From the NCBI GenBank assembly GCA_002352105.1, contig DEHV01000025.1, positions 1 to 20,735 of the forward strand: a stretch of DNA of 20,735 nt, in the 5' to 3' direction. This DNA comes from Chitinophagaceae bacterium UBA2791. Lineage in GTDB: Bacteria > Bacteroidota > Bacteroidia > Chitinophagales > Chitinophagaceae. The notes below the pieces were generated by a model. The model made no database searches. It saw only the letters and a program-made list of their open reading frames with translations, and had not been told where the DNA came from. The first letter of the stretch is position 1; each line of letters begins with the position of its first letter. Of the stretch, positions 7,073-14,638 are shown in pieces. A program made the translations under genes and the position numbers.

Positions 7073-7857
7073 TAAGCATAGCGCAAATAAAAAATTATTT
7101 CCCTGCACAGATACGGGACAACGCTATTTTTTACAAGTACATGCTCAAAGAATATTTACAACTGCTGATACTGGATTACCTTTCGTCCACCCATTACGTG
7201 CAGAAAATCGTTTTTATCGGCGGCACGAACCTTCGCCTGGTGAAAGGAATTGATCGCTTTTCTGAAGACCTGGATTTTGATTGTAAAAACTTCTCTGAAC
7301 AGGAATTCAAAGAAATGACAGATAGCATTATTCTATTCCTGGAACGTTCGGGCTGGCGGGTGAAAACGAGAGATAACAACAATCCAAAGCTCACCGCTTT
7401 CAGGACGAGCATTTATTTTCCCGAATTGTTGTTTGATATGGGATTGAGCGGGCATAAGGAAGAACGTTTCCTGGTGAAAGTGGAAAGCCAGGACCAGGGA
7501 ATAACCTATGAACCTGTTATTGTAAACATAAGCGGCTGCGGGTTTTTCTTCCCGTTCCCTGTGTCCTCAGATGCTGTATTGTGCAGCATGAAGATCAACG
7601 CCATGTTAGCCCGATCCAAAGGACGTGATTTTTACGACCTGATGTTTTTGCTGGCCCAGACCAAGCCAGATTATGATTTTTTGACAAAATGCTGCGGCAT
7701 CAGTAACCTGAAACAATTGAAGCACGCTACTCAGGAGCGGCTTACCACGATAGACCTTAAGGTAAAGCAAAGAGATTTTGAACACCTGCTTTTCAATAAA
7801 ACGAATAGTGAGAAAGTATTGCGCTTTGGCAGTTTTATGAATGCTTTAAAAGAATAA
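7069..7857 (+). CDS. AbiEii/AbiGii-family nucleotidyltransferase toxin
   Basis: 262 residues. The nucleotidyltransferase signature is clear: GGTNLRLVKG (residues 51-60), then RFSEDLDFD (63-71) with the metal-binding Asp pair D67/D69. Motif III, INAMLARSKGRDFYDLMFLL, follows at about 174-193. AbiEii proteins transfer nucleotides to cellular RNA targets (tRNA 3' ends in the MenT relatives), causing growth arrest that can abort phage infection. All core residues I can see are present, so the toxin is probably active. Forms an operon with the AbiEi-like gene (four-base overlap). Confidence 0.88.
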   Translation: MISIAQIKNYFPAQIRDNAIFYKYMLKEYLQLLILDYLSSTHYVQKIVFIGGTNLRLVKGIDRFSEDLDFDCKNFSEQEFKEMTDSIILFLERSGWRVKTRDNNNPKLTAFRTSIYFPELLFDMGLSGHKEERFLVKVESQDQGITYEPVIVNISGCGFFFPFPVSSDAVLCSMKINAMLARSKGRDFYDLMFLLAQTKPDYDFLTKCCGISNLKQLKHATQERLTTIDLKVKQRDFEHLLFNKTNSEKVLRFGSFMNALKE

Positions 7858-7865
7858 ATCGGCTT

Positions 7866-9254
7866 TTATTGAGAGGTCTTGTCAATCCATTCTGCCATGT
7901 ATGCCAGCGCCTCGGGCGATATCGTTTCCTCGATTTGATGATACTCTGCTGGGAGACCTGTATCTGCATGTTGAAACAGATGGTTGAGATCCGGAAATAC
8001 CCTCGTCGTCACATTCTTATTTCCCCCCTCTTTCAACGCCGTCTGTATCGCCGTAATATTCTTTTCCGCAGGAACCTGGAGATCCTTAGCGCCATTCAGC
8101 GCAAGAACCGGGCATTTTACTTTTTTCAAATCCTCTTCCGGGTTCTTTTTTAGGAAATATTGCATCCAGGGAGACATCAACTGCTCCACCTGCGCATTTG
8201 CCATATTCTCCTTTTGTTTTTCCGTTAGATTTTGAGGAAGATGGAGCATAAGCTCCCTGATGATTTCCTGTTTTGTGAAAGGATCTCTATTGGGCGACAT
8301 AGCATATTCATAGATCCTCTTATTCAGCTCGCCTGCAGTTTTCAATTGCTCCTCTGTCATGCCTGAAGCTTTTCCGATCGCATTGGCTTGCATCAACAAA
8401 ATATCGGCTCCGCTATATCCGGGCGCAGCCAGTAGTACGATAAAGCCAATGCTCTTGTCCTTCGCTGCGACCATAGGAGCAATTATGCCGCCGTCGCTAT
8501 GGCCAATCAATCCGATCTTTCTGGTGTCAATCTCTTTTCTGCTCTTTAAAAATTGAACGGCCGCCTCCACATCAGTAGCAAAATCGGCTGAGGTCGCGCC
8601 CTGAAAATCTCCTCCTGATTTGGCCGTTCCCCTGTCGTCAAAACGAAGAACAGCTATACCTCTGCGGGTAAGATGATCTGCAATCACCAGGAAAGGCTTA
8701 TGTTCCATTATGGTCTCATCCCTGTCCTGCGGACCACTTCCTGAGATCAAAACAACAGCAGGAAAGTTTTTCCCTTTTTCAGGAAACGTTAACGTCCCTG
8801 CCAGTTGAATTCTATTTGCTTTGTGATTTACAAATTCCACCTCTTCGCTTCTATACGGAAACGGCGGCTTCGGTTCCTGAGGACGGTTAACTTTATTATT
8901 TTGCATTTCAGTCCTGCGAAGAACGAGGGGAAATAGCTGCCCGTTTTGTTTAAAGTTCCCCTGCACCGAATCAGACGCTACAGTCCCATCGTACACGATA
9001 GCGCCATTAGCCACTTCCATATGCAGGTCGGGAGCATTAAAACCAATCTTTGAAACCGGGATGCCGAAAGCATGCTGATCAGGACTATCCATCTTTCCGG
9101 TTTGCATACCTGCAGAGTCCTTTAGATGAAATACAATAGTCAGGTACCCGGTCGGCAAGTCCAGCTTCCCGGTCCATGTACCCGAAATATTTTGGGCATC
9201 TGTAAAATTAAACACAGACAAAAAACAAACCAGCAATAAAATTGATCTTTTCAT
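7866..9254 (-). CDS. Secreted alpha/beta hydrolase
   Basis: 462 residues with a signal peptide (about 1-20, ending TDA-Q). Residues 21-116 form a beta-rich N-terminal domain (GTWTGKLDLPTG, VFHLKDS, VQGNFKQNG). The hydrolase domain follows. The oxyanion region is at VVLISGSGPQDRDE, the nucleophile elbow is GHSDGG with Ser253, the acid is probably Asp391 (GAKDLQVP) and the base His425 (DLNHLFQ). A complete triad suggests an active esterase or peptidase-like enzyme of the periplasm or outside. Substrate cannot be read. It is convergent with the AbiEii gene, with only 8 bp between stops. Confidence 0.88.
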   Translation of the reverse strand: MKRSILLLVCFLSVFNFTDAQNISGTWTGKLDLPTGYLTIVFHLKDSAGMQTGKMDSPDQHAFGIPVSKIGFNAPDLHMEVANGAIVYDGTVASDSVQGNFKQNGQLFPLVLRRTEMQNNKVNRPQEPKPPFPYRSEEVEFVNHKANRIQLAGTLTFPEKGKNFPAVVLISGSGPQDRDETIMEHKPFLVIADHLTRRGIAVLRFDDRGTAKSGGDFQGATSADFATDVEAAVQFLKSRKEIDTRKIGLIGHSDGGIIAPMVAAKDKSIGFIVLLAAPGYSGADILLMQANAIGKASGMTEEQLKTAGELNKRIYEYAMSPNRDPFTKQEIIRELMLHLPQNLTEKQKENMANAQVEQLMSPWMQYFLKKNPEEDLKKVKCPVLALNGAKDLQVPAEKNITAIQTALKEGGNKNVTTRVFPDLNHLFQHADTGLPAEYHQIEETISPEALAYMAEWIDKTSQ

Positions 9255-9363
9255 GTAAAAGAGTTTGGTCGGATATGGGCATCAACTGGGGTTAAGGATC
9301 GCATGTTGCGCGTCTCTGCTTTAATACTCGTTTAAGAGTCGCGAACTTAGAATTCTATGCACC

Positions 9364-9897
9364 TTACCTCTTTCGCCTATAATGCAGTTGAGTTAGTCCC
9401 GTATCGAATGTTTTTGTATTCAAAAGTTCAAGTTGTTGTTCGGGTCTTCCGTCCTTGAAAAGCCTCTTCCCGTCGCCAACCAAAATCGCTATGACGGAAA
9501 TAATGAATTCGTCAACTAGGTCATTCTTTAGTAGTTCATTTATTATTTCCGAACCGCCGTCGCAATAGATGCCTTTTCCATTTTCAGATCTTAATCGTTG
9601 AACCAACTCAGCTAAGTTTCCAGTATAAAAAATTGTTCTACCTGAGTTCGGTCTCTGAGTTCTTGTTATGACATAAACATCTCTTTGTCCGTTATCGTAA
9701 TGAGAGGAGCCGATCTCATTGAGCACATGGTCATAGGTTTTTCTCCCAATGATCAGCGTGTCTATTGTATCTGTGAATTCCGCATAACCATAATCTTCGC
9801 CTTCTTTTTCCACTAATTTCAAAAAACTAAGATCGTCATTCGGCTGGGCAATATAGCCGTCCAAACTCATTGCTATAAAAACTGATAATTTTCGCAT
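9364..9897 (-). CDS. Dihydrofolate reductase-like protein (RibD C-terminal type)
   Basis: 177 residues, the usual size of this family. The N-terminus MRKLSVFIAMSLDGYIAQPN and the segments DTLIIGRKTYDHVL, DVYVITRT and GKGIYCDGGSEIINELL fit the NADPH-binding Rossmann-like fold of the DHFR / RibD C-terminal superfamily. The GRKTYD and GGSE motifs contact NADPH in relatives. Members include riboflavin-pathway reductases and many stand-alone proteins of unknown substrate. It is monocistronic here, and GC content is a little below its neighbours. It is probably an NADPH-dependent reductase of a small molecule. Confidence 0.85.
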   Translation of the reverse strand: MRKLSVFIAMSLDGYIAQPNDDLSFLKLVEKEGEDYGYAEFTDTIDTLIIGRKTYDHVLNEIGSSHYDNGQRDVYVITRTQRPNSGRTIFYTGNLAELVQRLRSENGKGIYCDGGSEIINELLKNDLVDEFIISVIAILVGDGKRLFKDGRPEQQLELLNTKTFDTGLTQLHYRRKR

Positions 9898-10204
9898 TGG
9901 ATATTTATTTTAATATGCTCTTTGACGCCTCGCTTTATCAAATCACTTATAATCTTTTCAAAATGAAGGGCCAAACATATGTAAATAACATAAAGGTAGC
10001 ATCGCCAATGTAGATAAATTAACCATATTCCCTTGTAGTGGAATTCCGATCCTTCAACCCCTGATCAATTTACAAATAATGCTTATTCTATTGAAAAATT
10101 TAAGAAATGGTTAAACGCTGCCAGATTAAAGGTTTCTCAATTGTAATAGAATTTAAATGCCCTAACGCCTGCTTATACTTACTAAATCCAGGCTGCAATA
10201 TTTA
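9898..10204. other. Intergenic region, possible short gene remnant
   Basis: Holds the promoter region of the minus-strand reductase. On the plus strand, 10039-10146 reads WNSDPSTPDQFTNNAYSIEK then FKKWLNAARLKVSQL and a stop, with no start codon and a stop just before it. The composition is protein-like, so it may be the last piece of a lost gene, but I recognise no family and chance is possible. Confidence 0.25.
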
Positions 10205-10239
10205 AAACAGCCCGCCATCGGTTGATGAACGGGCTGTTT
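10205..10239 (-). terminator. Rho-independent terminator of the 11076-10255 gene pair
   Basis: AAACAGCCCG (10205-10214) pairs with CGGGCTGTTT (10230-10239), a 10-bp stem with a 15-nt loop. On the minus strand it is followed by a T-rich tail. It begins 16 bp past the stop of the 77-residue gene. Confidence 0.75.
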
Positions 10240-10254
10240 GCCTTTCCGGCTCCC

Positions 10255-10488
10255 TTAGCTTTCAACAGTCACCTGGCTCACGGCTGTGGCCACGCTTCCA
10301 GCTACCGCTACATAACCAGCTATGGTTGTTACGATAGCAGGCAGCGATACAGGCGCCGTCAGTATGACGCCGCTTATTGTAGCCAGCGCTAATCCTATGG
10401 TTCGCAACAGTCGGAAAAACTTTGGCGTGGGCGATGCTGCACGCTCCAGGACAGACATCTGGTCTATCTTTTTCTGATTGGTCTTCAT
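10255..10488 (-). CDS. Small membrane protein of unknown function
   Basis: 77 residues. A basic N-terminus (MKTNQKKIDQ) and a Ser/Pro-rich stretch precede a long hydrophobic region (about residues 29-70) with two possible helices, rich in Ala, Gly, Val and Thr. It lies 21 bp after the 188-residue gene on the same strand and before a strong terminator, so the two form an operon downstream of the LytTR gene. The layout resembles a holin or small pore, but that is only resemblance. Confidence 0.7.
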   Translation of the reverse strand: MKTNQKKIDQMSVLERAASPTPKFFRLLRTIGLALATISGVILTAPVSLPAIVTTIAGYVAVAGSVATAVSQVTVES

Positions 10489-10509
10489 AACTTCATTGAT
10501 TAAATTGTT

Positions 10510-11076
10510 TTACAATATTATTTCCAGCGAATCCTCATTCAGCGGCAGGTCAAAAGCCGTAGCTTTTATGCCAGCTCCGCTAAATTGATCCAGTATTGAG
10601 GTTGCCGTATAAGCCCAATCCAAACCGGTGGGCAGCATAACGGCATTGCCCTCTTCGAGAAGATCTCCGGCGGCTGTGCGAAGGGATACCTTCACGCCGG
10701 TTACCTTAAAATCGTCTGTCGCCCGCACTACGATCCTGTTGCCAGGCAACCCGGCATAGCCGGAGGCATCGATCGAGTGCACAACAGGCGCTTTTATAGC
10801 ATCCCTGAGCGCCAGATTATATGCAGTCTGGTCGCCTGTCGTCGCGTCGGCATATATTTTCTTGTTCTCAGGATCGGCCATAACTGCTTTCGCATATATG
10901 CTCCCAACCTTGAAGCGTTCGCGGGCCTGCAACTGGCCCTCCGTTGGGGGGATACTGCTTGGACCGCGGCGTTTGCTGACGATGACTTTGCCAGACCTGC
11001 GTCTCGAAAAGGTCATATTCCCACCTACCGTTCCTCTGAAACCTTCGGTGAATAGATTATCTGAATTCTTTGCCAT
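10510..11076 (-). CDS. Uncharacterised Bacteroidota protein, probable LytTR target
   Basis: 188 residues without a signal peptide or membrane segment. The N-terminal third (FTEGFRGTVGGNMTFSRRRS, GKVIVSKRRGPSS) is basic and Gly/Ser-rich. A middle helical part follows (GQLQARERFKVGSIYAKAVM). The C-terminal part (about 115-188) looks like a beta-sandwich: NRIVVRATDDFKVTGVKVSL, then GDLLEEGNAV, then LDWAYTATS. I recall similar domestic proteins in Bacteroidota, all of unknown function; I cannot name a family. It forms an operon with the small membrane protein. The three LytTR-like sites lie 238-288 bp upstream, which suggests control by the adjacent regulator. Confidence 0.75.
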   Translation of the reverse strand: MAKNSDNLFTEGFRGTVGGNMTFSRRRSGKVIVSKRRGPSSIPPTEGQLQARERFKVGSIYAKAVMADPENKKIYADATTGDQTAYNLALRDAIKAPVVHSIDASGYAGLPGNRIVVRATDDFKVTGVKVSLRTAAGDLLEEGNAVMLPTGLDWAYTATSILDQFSGAGIKATAFDLPLNEDSLEIIL

Positions 11077-11313
11077 GAGATTTGTTTTTGTTTAAAAACT
11101 ACCGATAGCGCTTGTTCTGCCTGATATCAGCGCTTCATTTACCCGGCATCACTCAGAAGCCTATCGACGTTTTTATAATTAAAAAATGGTTTTCTTTCAT
11201 CGATCATTCTTCGGGTGGAGCGAGGGCGTCTCTCCTCTTCTCCGGACGCAGCCCCTTGTAATGATCGACCATGCAAGAATACGCATACCCATGCCTCCGC
11301 TTTAAAAAATTGA
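11077..11313. other. Leader region of the 188-residue gene with a large imperfect hairpin
   Basis: CGATCATT (11201-11208) is complementary to AATGATCG (11260-11267). Between them GCGTC (11226-11230) pairs with GACGC (11245-11249), so a nested structure is possible in RNA from either strand. No other gene is convincing here. It could be an attenuator in the 5' leader or the terminator of the LytTR transcript. Confidence 0.35.
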
Positions 11314-11364
11314 GCGAACGACAAAAATCCGGGTGTGAACGACCATTATGAGGTTGTGAACGAC
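11314..11364 (-). promoter_or_regulatory. Three phased LytTR-type binding sites
   Basis: G[C/T]GAACGAC occurs at 11314-11322, 11335-11343 and 11356-11364, exactly 21 bp apart each time, so all three lie on one face of the helix. The minus-strand reading GTCGTTC[A/G]C fits the core of the LytTR consensus (CGTTN[AG][TC]) described for AgrA-type regulators, which bind direct repeats spaced about two turns apart. The array lies between the LytTR gene and the 188-residue gene. Confidence 0.65.
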
Positions 11365-11387
11365 AATTTCCGTGAGCGGGAATATTG

Positions 11388-11756
11388 CTATTTTAAAAAA
11401 CAAAAATGGTCCAGGAGGCGATCCCGGTAGCTGCGGCCAACGGGCAACCAGGCATTGTTACTCATACAAACGCGAGTCTTATTAAGGTTAAACTTTTTTA
11501 CATGGCAGATGGAAATAAGATACTGGCGATGGATCCGGCAGAATAGGTCGGCGGGCAGGCGGCGGGCCGCCATATCAAGACTTAGCGGCAACAGGCAAAA
11601 AGAAGGGAGAGGCTGGCAATATAGACGTAGGTACTGGTTAGCCGATTCCATATAGTATATGTCTTCCGCAAACACCACCCGGATCTCCTCTTCCTGCAGG
11701 ATACATATCCGGGAATATTCCAGGCGATAGCCGATGGATGATTGGACAGGAGACAA
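11388..11756 (-). CDS. Stand-alone LytTR DNA-binding regulator
   Basis: 122 residues, essentially one LytTR domain without a receiver. Typical segments are EDIYYMESANQYLRLYC (about 31-47), FCRIHRQYLISICHVKKFNL (about 72-91) and NNAWLPVGRSYRDRLLDHF (about 100-118). LytTR domains bind direct repeats through a beta-fold rather than a helix-turn-helix. With no receiver domain, the input signal is unknown. The stop is 24 bp from the nearest of three phased candidate sites, so it may control the two genes downstream and perhaps be part of one regulon with them. I saw no upstream gene in the same frame. Confidence 0.85.
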   Translation of the reverse strand: MSPVQSSIGYRLEYSRICILQEEEIRVVFAEDIYYMESANQYLRLYCQPLPSFCLLPLSLDMAARRLPADLFCRIHRQYLISICHVKKFNLNKTRVCMSNNAWLPVGRSYRDRLLDHFCFLK

Positions 11757-12053
11757 TACATGAAGGGTTTAAGGCCACAAATTAAGCCTCTGGCCATGCC
11801 GAAGGCATTAACAGTTGTTAATAAACGCGCTTTGAACGTGCTCCCACAAACGAAATAAAAAAAGCGACTGGCAGCATAAATTTTTGATACAAAAACGGTT
11901 TTTTGCACAATAATTCAATAAATTACTCATCAATTAAAGTTCCCGCCCTTTTAAACCATTCCTCAGATGTTTTTATTGTGAGATATTTCTATGAGAGATC
12001 AATAGCAGGCTGATTCCCGTGGCCGAATGAATATCTGCAATGCATAAAAGGGA
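11757..12053. other. Intergenic region
   Basis: Upstream region of the LytTR gene and downstream of the papain-like gene, both on the minus strand. I saw no RNA gene, clear terminator or repeat. Confidence 0.35.
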
Positions 12054-12974
12054 TTATCGACCTGCGCGTTTTTTTACGGCTATCTCGACCTGATAGGCGA
12101 TTGTCGAATCTTGTTTGAGCCGTTTTAATGCCGTATACAAATATCCTGGAGTGATGAGCGTAAAAATACCGAGGCGCACCTTTTCAGTCTTTAATGGATT
12201 GCTGCGAACGGCCGTGTTGTAGATATCGATAGCGAAATCCGTGCAGTTGTGGTTTTGCAAATCATATTCTTTCGTGGCCGGGTTTGACCCGACAAAAGCA
12301 AGTGTGCGGATCAGGTCTTCCCTGGTAATTTTTCTTTTGATCGACGCGTTGTATTCGTGCCCTTCGTTATCGACCAGGATTGCCGGAACAGACTGCTGCG
12401 CCACCACCGCCTCCCAGGGGTATTGGGGGTAAAGGCCGAAGGTTCGCCGCAGGGTATCGCCGTTGGCGCAACTTGAGAGCTGGACAAAGCTATGCCCTGC
12501 ATAAGGCTTAGATGGATCAATCAATTGAAATTCATCGTTATCGATAGGGATATCCGTAAATAGTTCAATGAAGTATTCGCTATCGGCAGTTATTGACCCG
12601 GTAAGCGCCTGCAAGAAATCGTCCGACCGAATAATGCGTATACTTTGTTCAGCGTGACCGGCGGATTCGGGATCAAAAACCAGCCAGCGGTTGGCTTTCT
12701 CCCGCAATCTTATAACAGCAGTATCGGTAATCATTTCGGAAATATCATATTTCGTTTTGATATAAGGATCGGGGAAGAGGAGGGAGATGATATTCAAAGC
12801 GCCAGGAGGTTGCAACATACCGGAATAGGTAACCGAATAGTCTTTGTCAACGGAAGAAGATCGCTTCCATTTGTGATCTACCGAAAAAAATTCATGATCA
12901 ATGATAAACCGACCGATCTGATCCCTACAGATGAATAAGACGGCAGACAACGCAATGATCAGAAAACGGAGCAT
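12054..12974 (-). CDS. Membrane-anchored protein with permuted papain-like (NC-motif) active site
   Basis: 306 residues. An N-terminal hydrophobic segment (about 1-16) acts as anchor or signal. Two conserved-looking motifs appear in the order His then Cys: AGHSFVQLSS with His161, and LQNHNCTDFAIDIYN with Cys244. The NCxxFA pattern after an upstream GH is that of circularly permuted NlpC/P60 (LRAT/YiiX-like) papain-fold enzymes, which act as amidases, peptidases or acyltransferases. The protein probably works at the cell envelope. The segment KPYAGHSFVQLSSCANGDTL also resembles lipoprotein-like hydrolases, and the family remains unnamed. Divergent from the Crp gene; 239 bp separate their starts. 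Confidence 0.65.
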   Translation of the reverse strand: MLRFLIIALSAVLFICRDQIGRFIIDHEFFSVDHKWKRSSSVDKDYSVTYSGMLQPPGALNIISLLFPDPYIKTKYDISEMITDTAVIRLREKANRWLVFDPESAGHAEQSIRIIRSDDFLQALTGSITADSEYFIELFTDIPIDNDEFQLIDPSKPYAGHSFVQLSSCANGDTLRRTFGLYPQYPWEAVVAQQSVPAILVDNEGHEYNASIKRKITREDLIRTLAFVGSNPATKEYDLQNHNCTDFAIDIYNTAVRSNPLKTEKVRLGIFTLITPGYLYTALKRLKQDSTIAYQVEIAVKKRAGR

Positions 12975-13213
12975 ATATCAATCATTTGGTATGTTAATAT
13001 ATTTCATTTATAGCTGAAAAACATTAACAGGTATCAATAAATTACTGGCCGCAGGTTAAAAAGGTTTCCGGAAATTGGCATAACTATTCATTGCAGGGAA
13101 GTCAATCCGTGATAAACAACCGAAAACAAAATTTGACAATAAGGTCGATGGTAATCGATAAGCGGCGGAAGAGAAATATGCGATACCTGTTTTATCAGCG
13201 TCAATTGTTATTC

Positions 13214-13780
13214 ATGGAACAGATCATTTCGCTATTGAATGGTATCTATCCTCTTGAGCAGGAGAACGTAGACTATCTATGCAATATCCTGGAAAACAGA
13301 AAGACCCCGCGAAAAACCCTGTTACTGAAGCGGGGACAGGTATGCAGGCACGTATACTTTATCAAAAAGGGGTTGATCCGGGCCTATTATCTCAGGGGCA
13401 ATAATGAGGTCTGCACCTGGTTCATGAAGGAAGGCGATGTTGTTCTTTCCGTAGGCAGCTTTTATACGCAGCAGCCAAGCAGGGAAACCATAGAGACGCT
13501 GGAAGAAACGGAACTGTATTATATAAGCAATACCGAATTGCAGCAGATGTACCAGTTATTCCCGGGGTTCAATTTTATCGGGAGGGTGTTAACGGAGAAG
13601 TACTATTTACAGGCGGAAGAGCGGCAGATCGCGCTTCAGCTACCCTGGGCCAGGCAGCGATATGCCTATTTCATGGAGCATCACAGCGAGTTGGTAAGGC
13701 GGGTTCCGGGTAAATATATTGCCTCTTATCTGGGCACCACCCAGGAAAACCTGAGCAGGACAAGAAGCAAGAGACAATAG
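13214..13780 (+). CDS. Crp/Fnr-family transcriptional regulator
   Basis: 188 residues from the ATG at 13214 (MEQIISLLNGIYPLEQENVD), the usual start and length for Bacteroidota Crp-like regulators; the frame is open further upstream but the extension is basic and unlike the family. Residues about 25-115 form a cyclic-nucleotide-binding-like beta-barrel (LLKRGQVCRHVYFIKKGLIR, FMKEGDVVLSVGSFYTQQPS). The C-terminal helix-turn-helix is IASYLGTTQENLSRTR. The ligand is unknown; the classic cAMP-binding Arg-Ser pair is not obvious. It lies 29 bp before the dispanin gene on the same strand, so they may be cotranscribed. Confidence 0.88.
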   Translation: MEQIISLLNGIYPLEQENVDYLCNILENRKTPRKTLLLKRGQVCRHVYFIKKGLIRAYYLRGNNEVCTWFMKEGDVVLSVGSFYTQQPSRETIETLEETELYYISNTELQQMYQLFPGFNFIGRVLTEKYYLQAEERQIALQLPWARQRYAYFMEHHSELVRRVPGKYIASYLGTTQENLSRTRSKRQ

Positions 13781-13809
13781 ATCACAAACAACAGATCATA
13801 ATCGGGGTT

Positions 13810-14073
13810 ATGAACTTATTGCAAGAACCGGCGCCCAGACCGAGGAACTGGATATTAGAATCGATGCTGATAACCTGTTTTTGGTGCTTACCATTAGGGA
13901 TAACAGCTTTTGTTTTCGCGATCCGGGGCAGGCAGAAATGGAAGGCCGGAGATCTTGCGGACGCGATCAGGGATATCGCAAAGGCGAAGCGTTATACCAT
14001 TCTTGGTTTCTGGATAGGGATTGCATGGATGGCCGTTATAATGATCATATTGTTACTGATGGCCAGGATATGA
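13810..14073 (+). CDS. CD225/dispanin-family small membrane protein
   Basis: 87 residues. PRPRNWILESMLITCFWCLP followed by LGITAFVFAIRGRQKWKAGD, then two membrane segments (about 16-38 and 64-85) separated by a helical loop with DLADAIRDIAKAKRYTILG. This matches the CD225 (dispanin) family, named for eukaryotic interferon-induced transmembrane proteins and common as short proteins in Bacteroidota. The bacterial role is unknown. It follows the Crp gene by 29 bp. Confidence 0.85.
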   Translation: MNLLQEPAPRPRNWILESMLITCFWCLPLGITAFVFAIRGRQKWKAGDLADAIRDIAKAKRYTILGFWIGIAWMAVIMIILLLMARI

Positions 14074-14103
14074 AACCTTATTTTATCACCTAAATTATTT
14101 CCT

Positions 14104-14256
14104 ATGGCTTATACTACCTGGATCACGCACTGGATCACTTTATTGATATTATTGCACTTGTATTTTTTCTTCGTGGTATGGGTACTGTATAGAAAGAAGA
14201 CCGCCGGACGGAAGAAAAAGAGGGACGAGCCGGAGGCTCTCTCCAAAAAACGTTAG
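14104..14256 (+). CDS. 50-residue single-pass membrane protein
   Basis: Reads MAYTTWITHWITLLILLHLY then FFFVVWVLYRKKTAGRKKKR and a charged tail. One membrane helix (about 10-29) is followed by a strongly basic cytoplasmic tail, the positive-inside pattern of a real small membrane protein. It lies 30 bp after the dispanin stop on the same strand, probably the third gene of the operon. No family recognised. Confidence 0.55.
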   Translation: MAYTTWITHWITLLILLHLYFFFVVWVLYRKKTAGRKKKRDEPEALSKKR

Positions 14257-14357
14257 CTCTCTTATCCGCAACAATGATGAAAAGTACTGTTACAATATTG
14301 AATCATTAGTATCCCGTTTAAACTAAAGATTTTCAATTAATTTATATAAAGTTCTTT

Positions 14358-14380
14358 GCCACTCCGATGGCTTTGCTTTT
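14358..14380 (+). terminator. Weak terminator-like hairpin after the Crp-dispanin genes
   Basis: GCCA (14358-14361) pairs with TGGC (14368-14371) around a six-base loop, followed by TTTGCTTTTT. The stem is only 4 bp, so this is tentative. The rest of 14257-14630 shows no gene. Confidence 0.3.
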
Positions 14381-14638
14381 TAAGAAACTGATTTATTGGC
14401 GTTTTACTGAGTAATATTTTAGAATTTGCAGGACCTCATAAACGCTATGTTTTGTTTTCAGTTGTTGTCTTATAATGGCAACAAGAGCGTATATAAATCT
14501 TTATGAAATCATAAGCGGCCAGAGAAACTTTCTTTGAATGCTTCAAGAGCCAACTATTAACAAAAAGTCAGGCCTAAGTCGAGCAGCGGATCGGTTGGAA
14601 GTAATTTGCTTTAATTAGTAATGACGAGCCGAAATCGC

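Noticed and set aside
11139..11324. Minus-strand open frame of 61 codons in the LytTR-site region
   Set aside because: It covers the inverted repeats and one LytTR-like site, has no family resemblance and no clear start signal.
11377..11385. A fourth LytTR-like site at the next 21-bp step
   Set aside because: The bases there do not match; GTGAGCGGG at 11372-11380 is off phase and lacks the core.
11582..11908. Minus-strand open frame of 108 codons overlapping the LytTR gene
   Set aside because: The LytTR frame has clear domain motifs; this one is out of frame and Cys/Phe-rich without a pattern.
14341..14380. A further tracrRNA-like element upstream of the intact locus
   Set aside because: Only a 4-bp hairpin with a T-rich tail; no anti-repeat and no TAAGG nexus.
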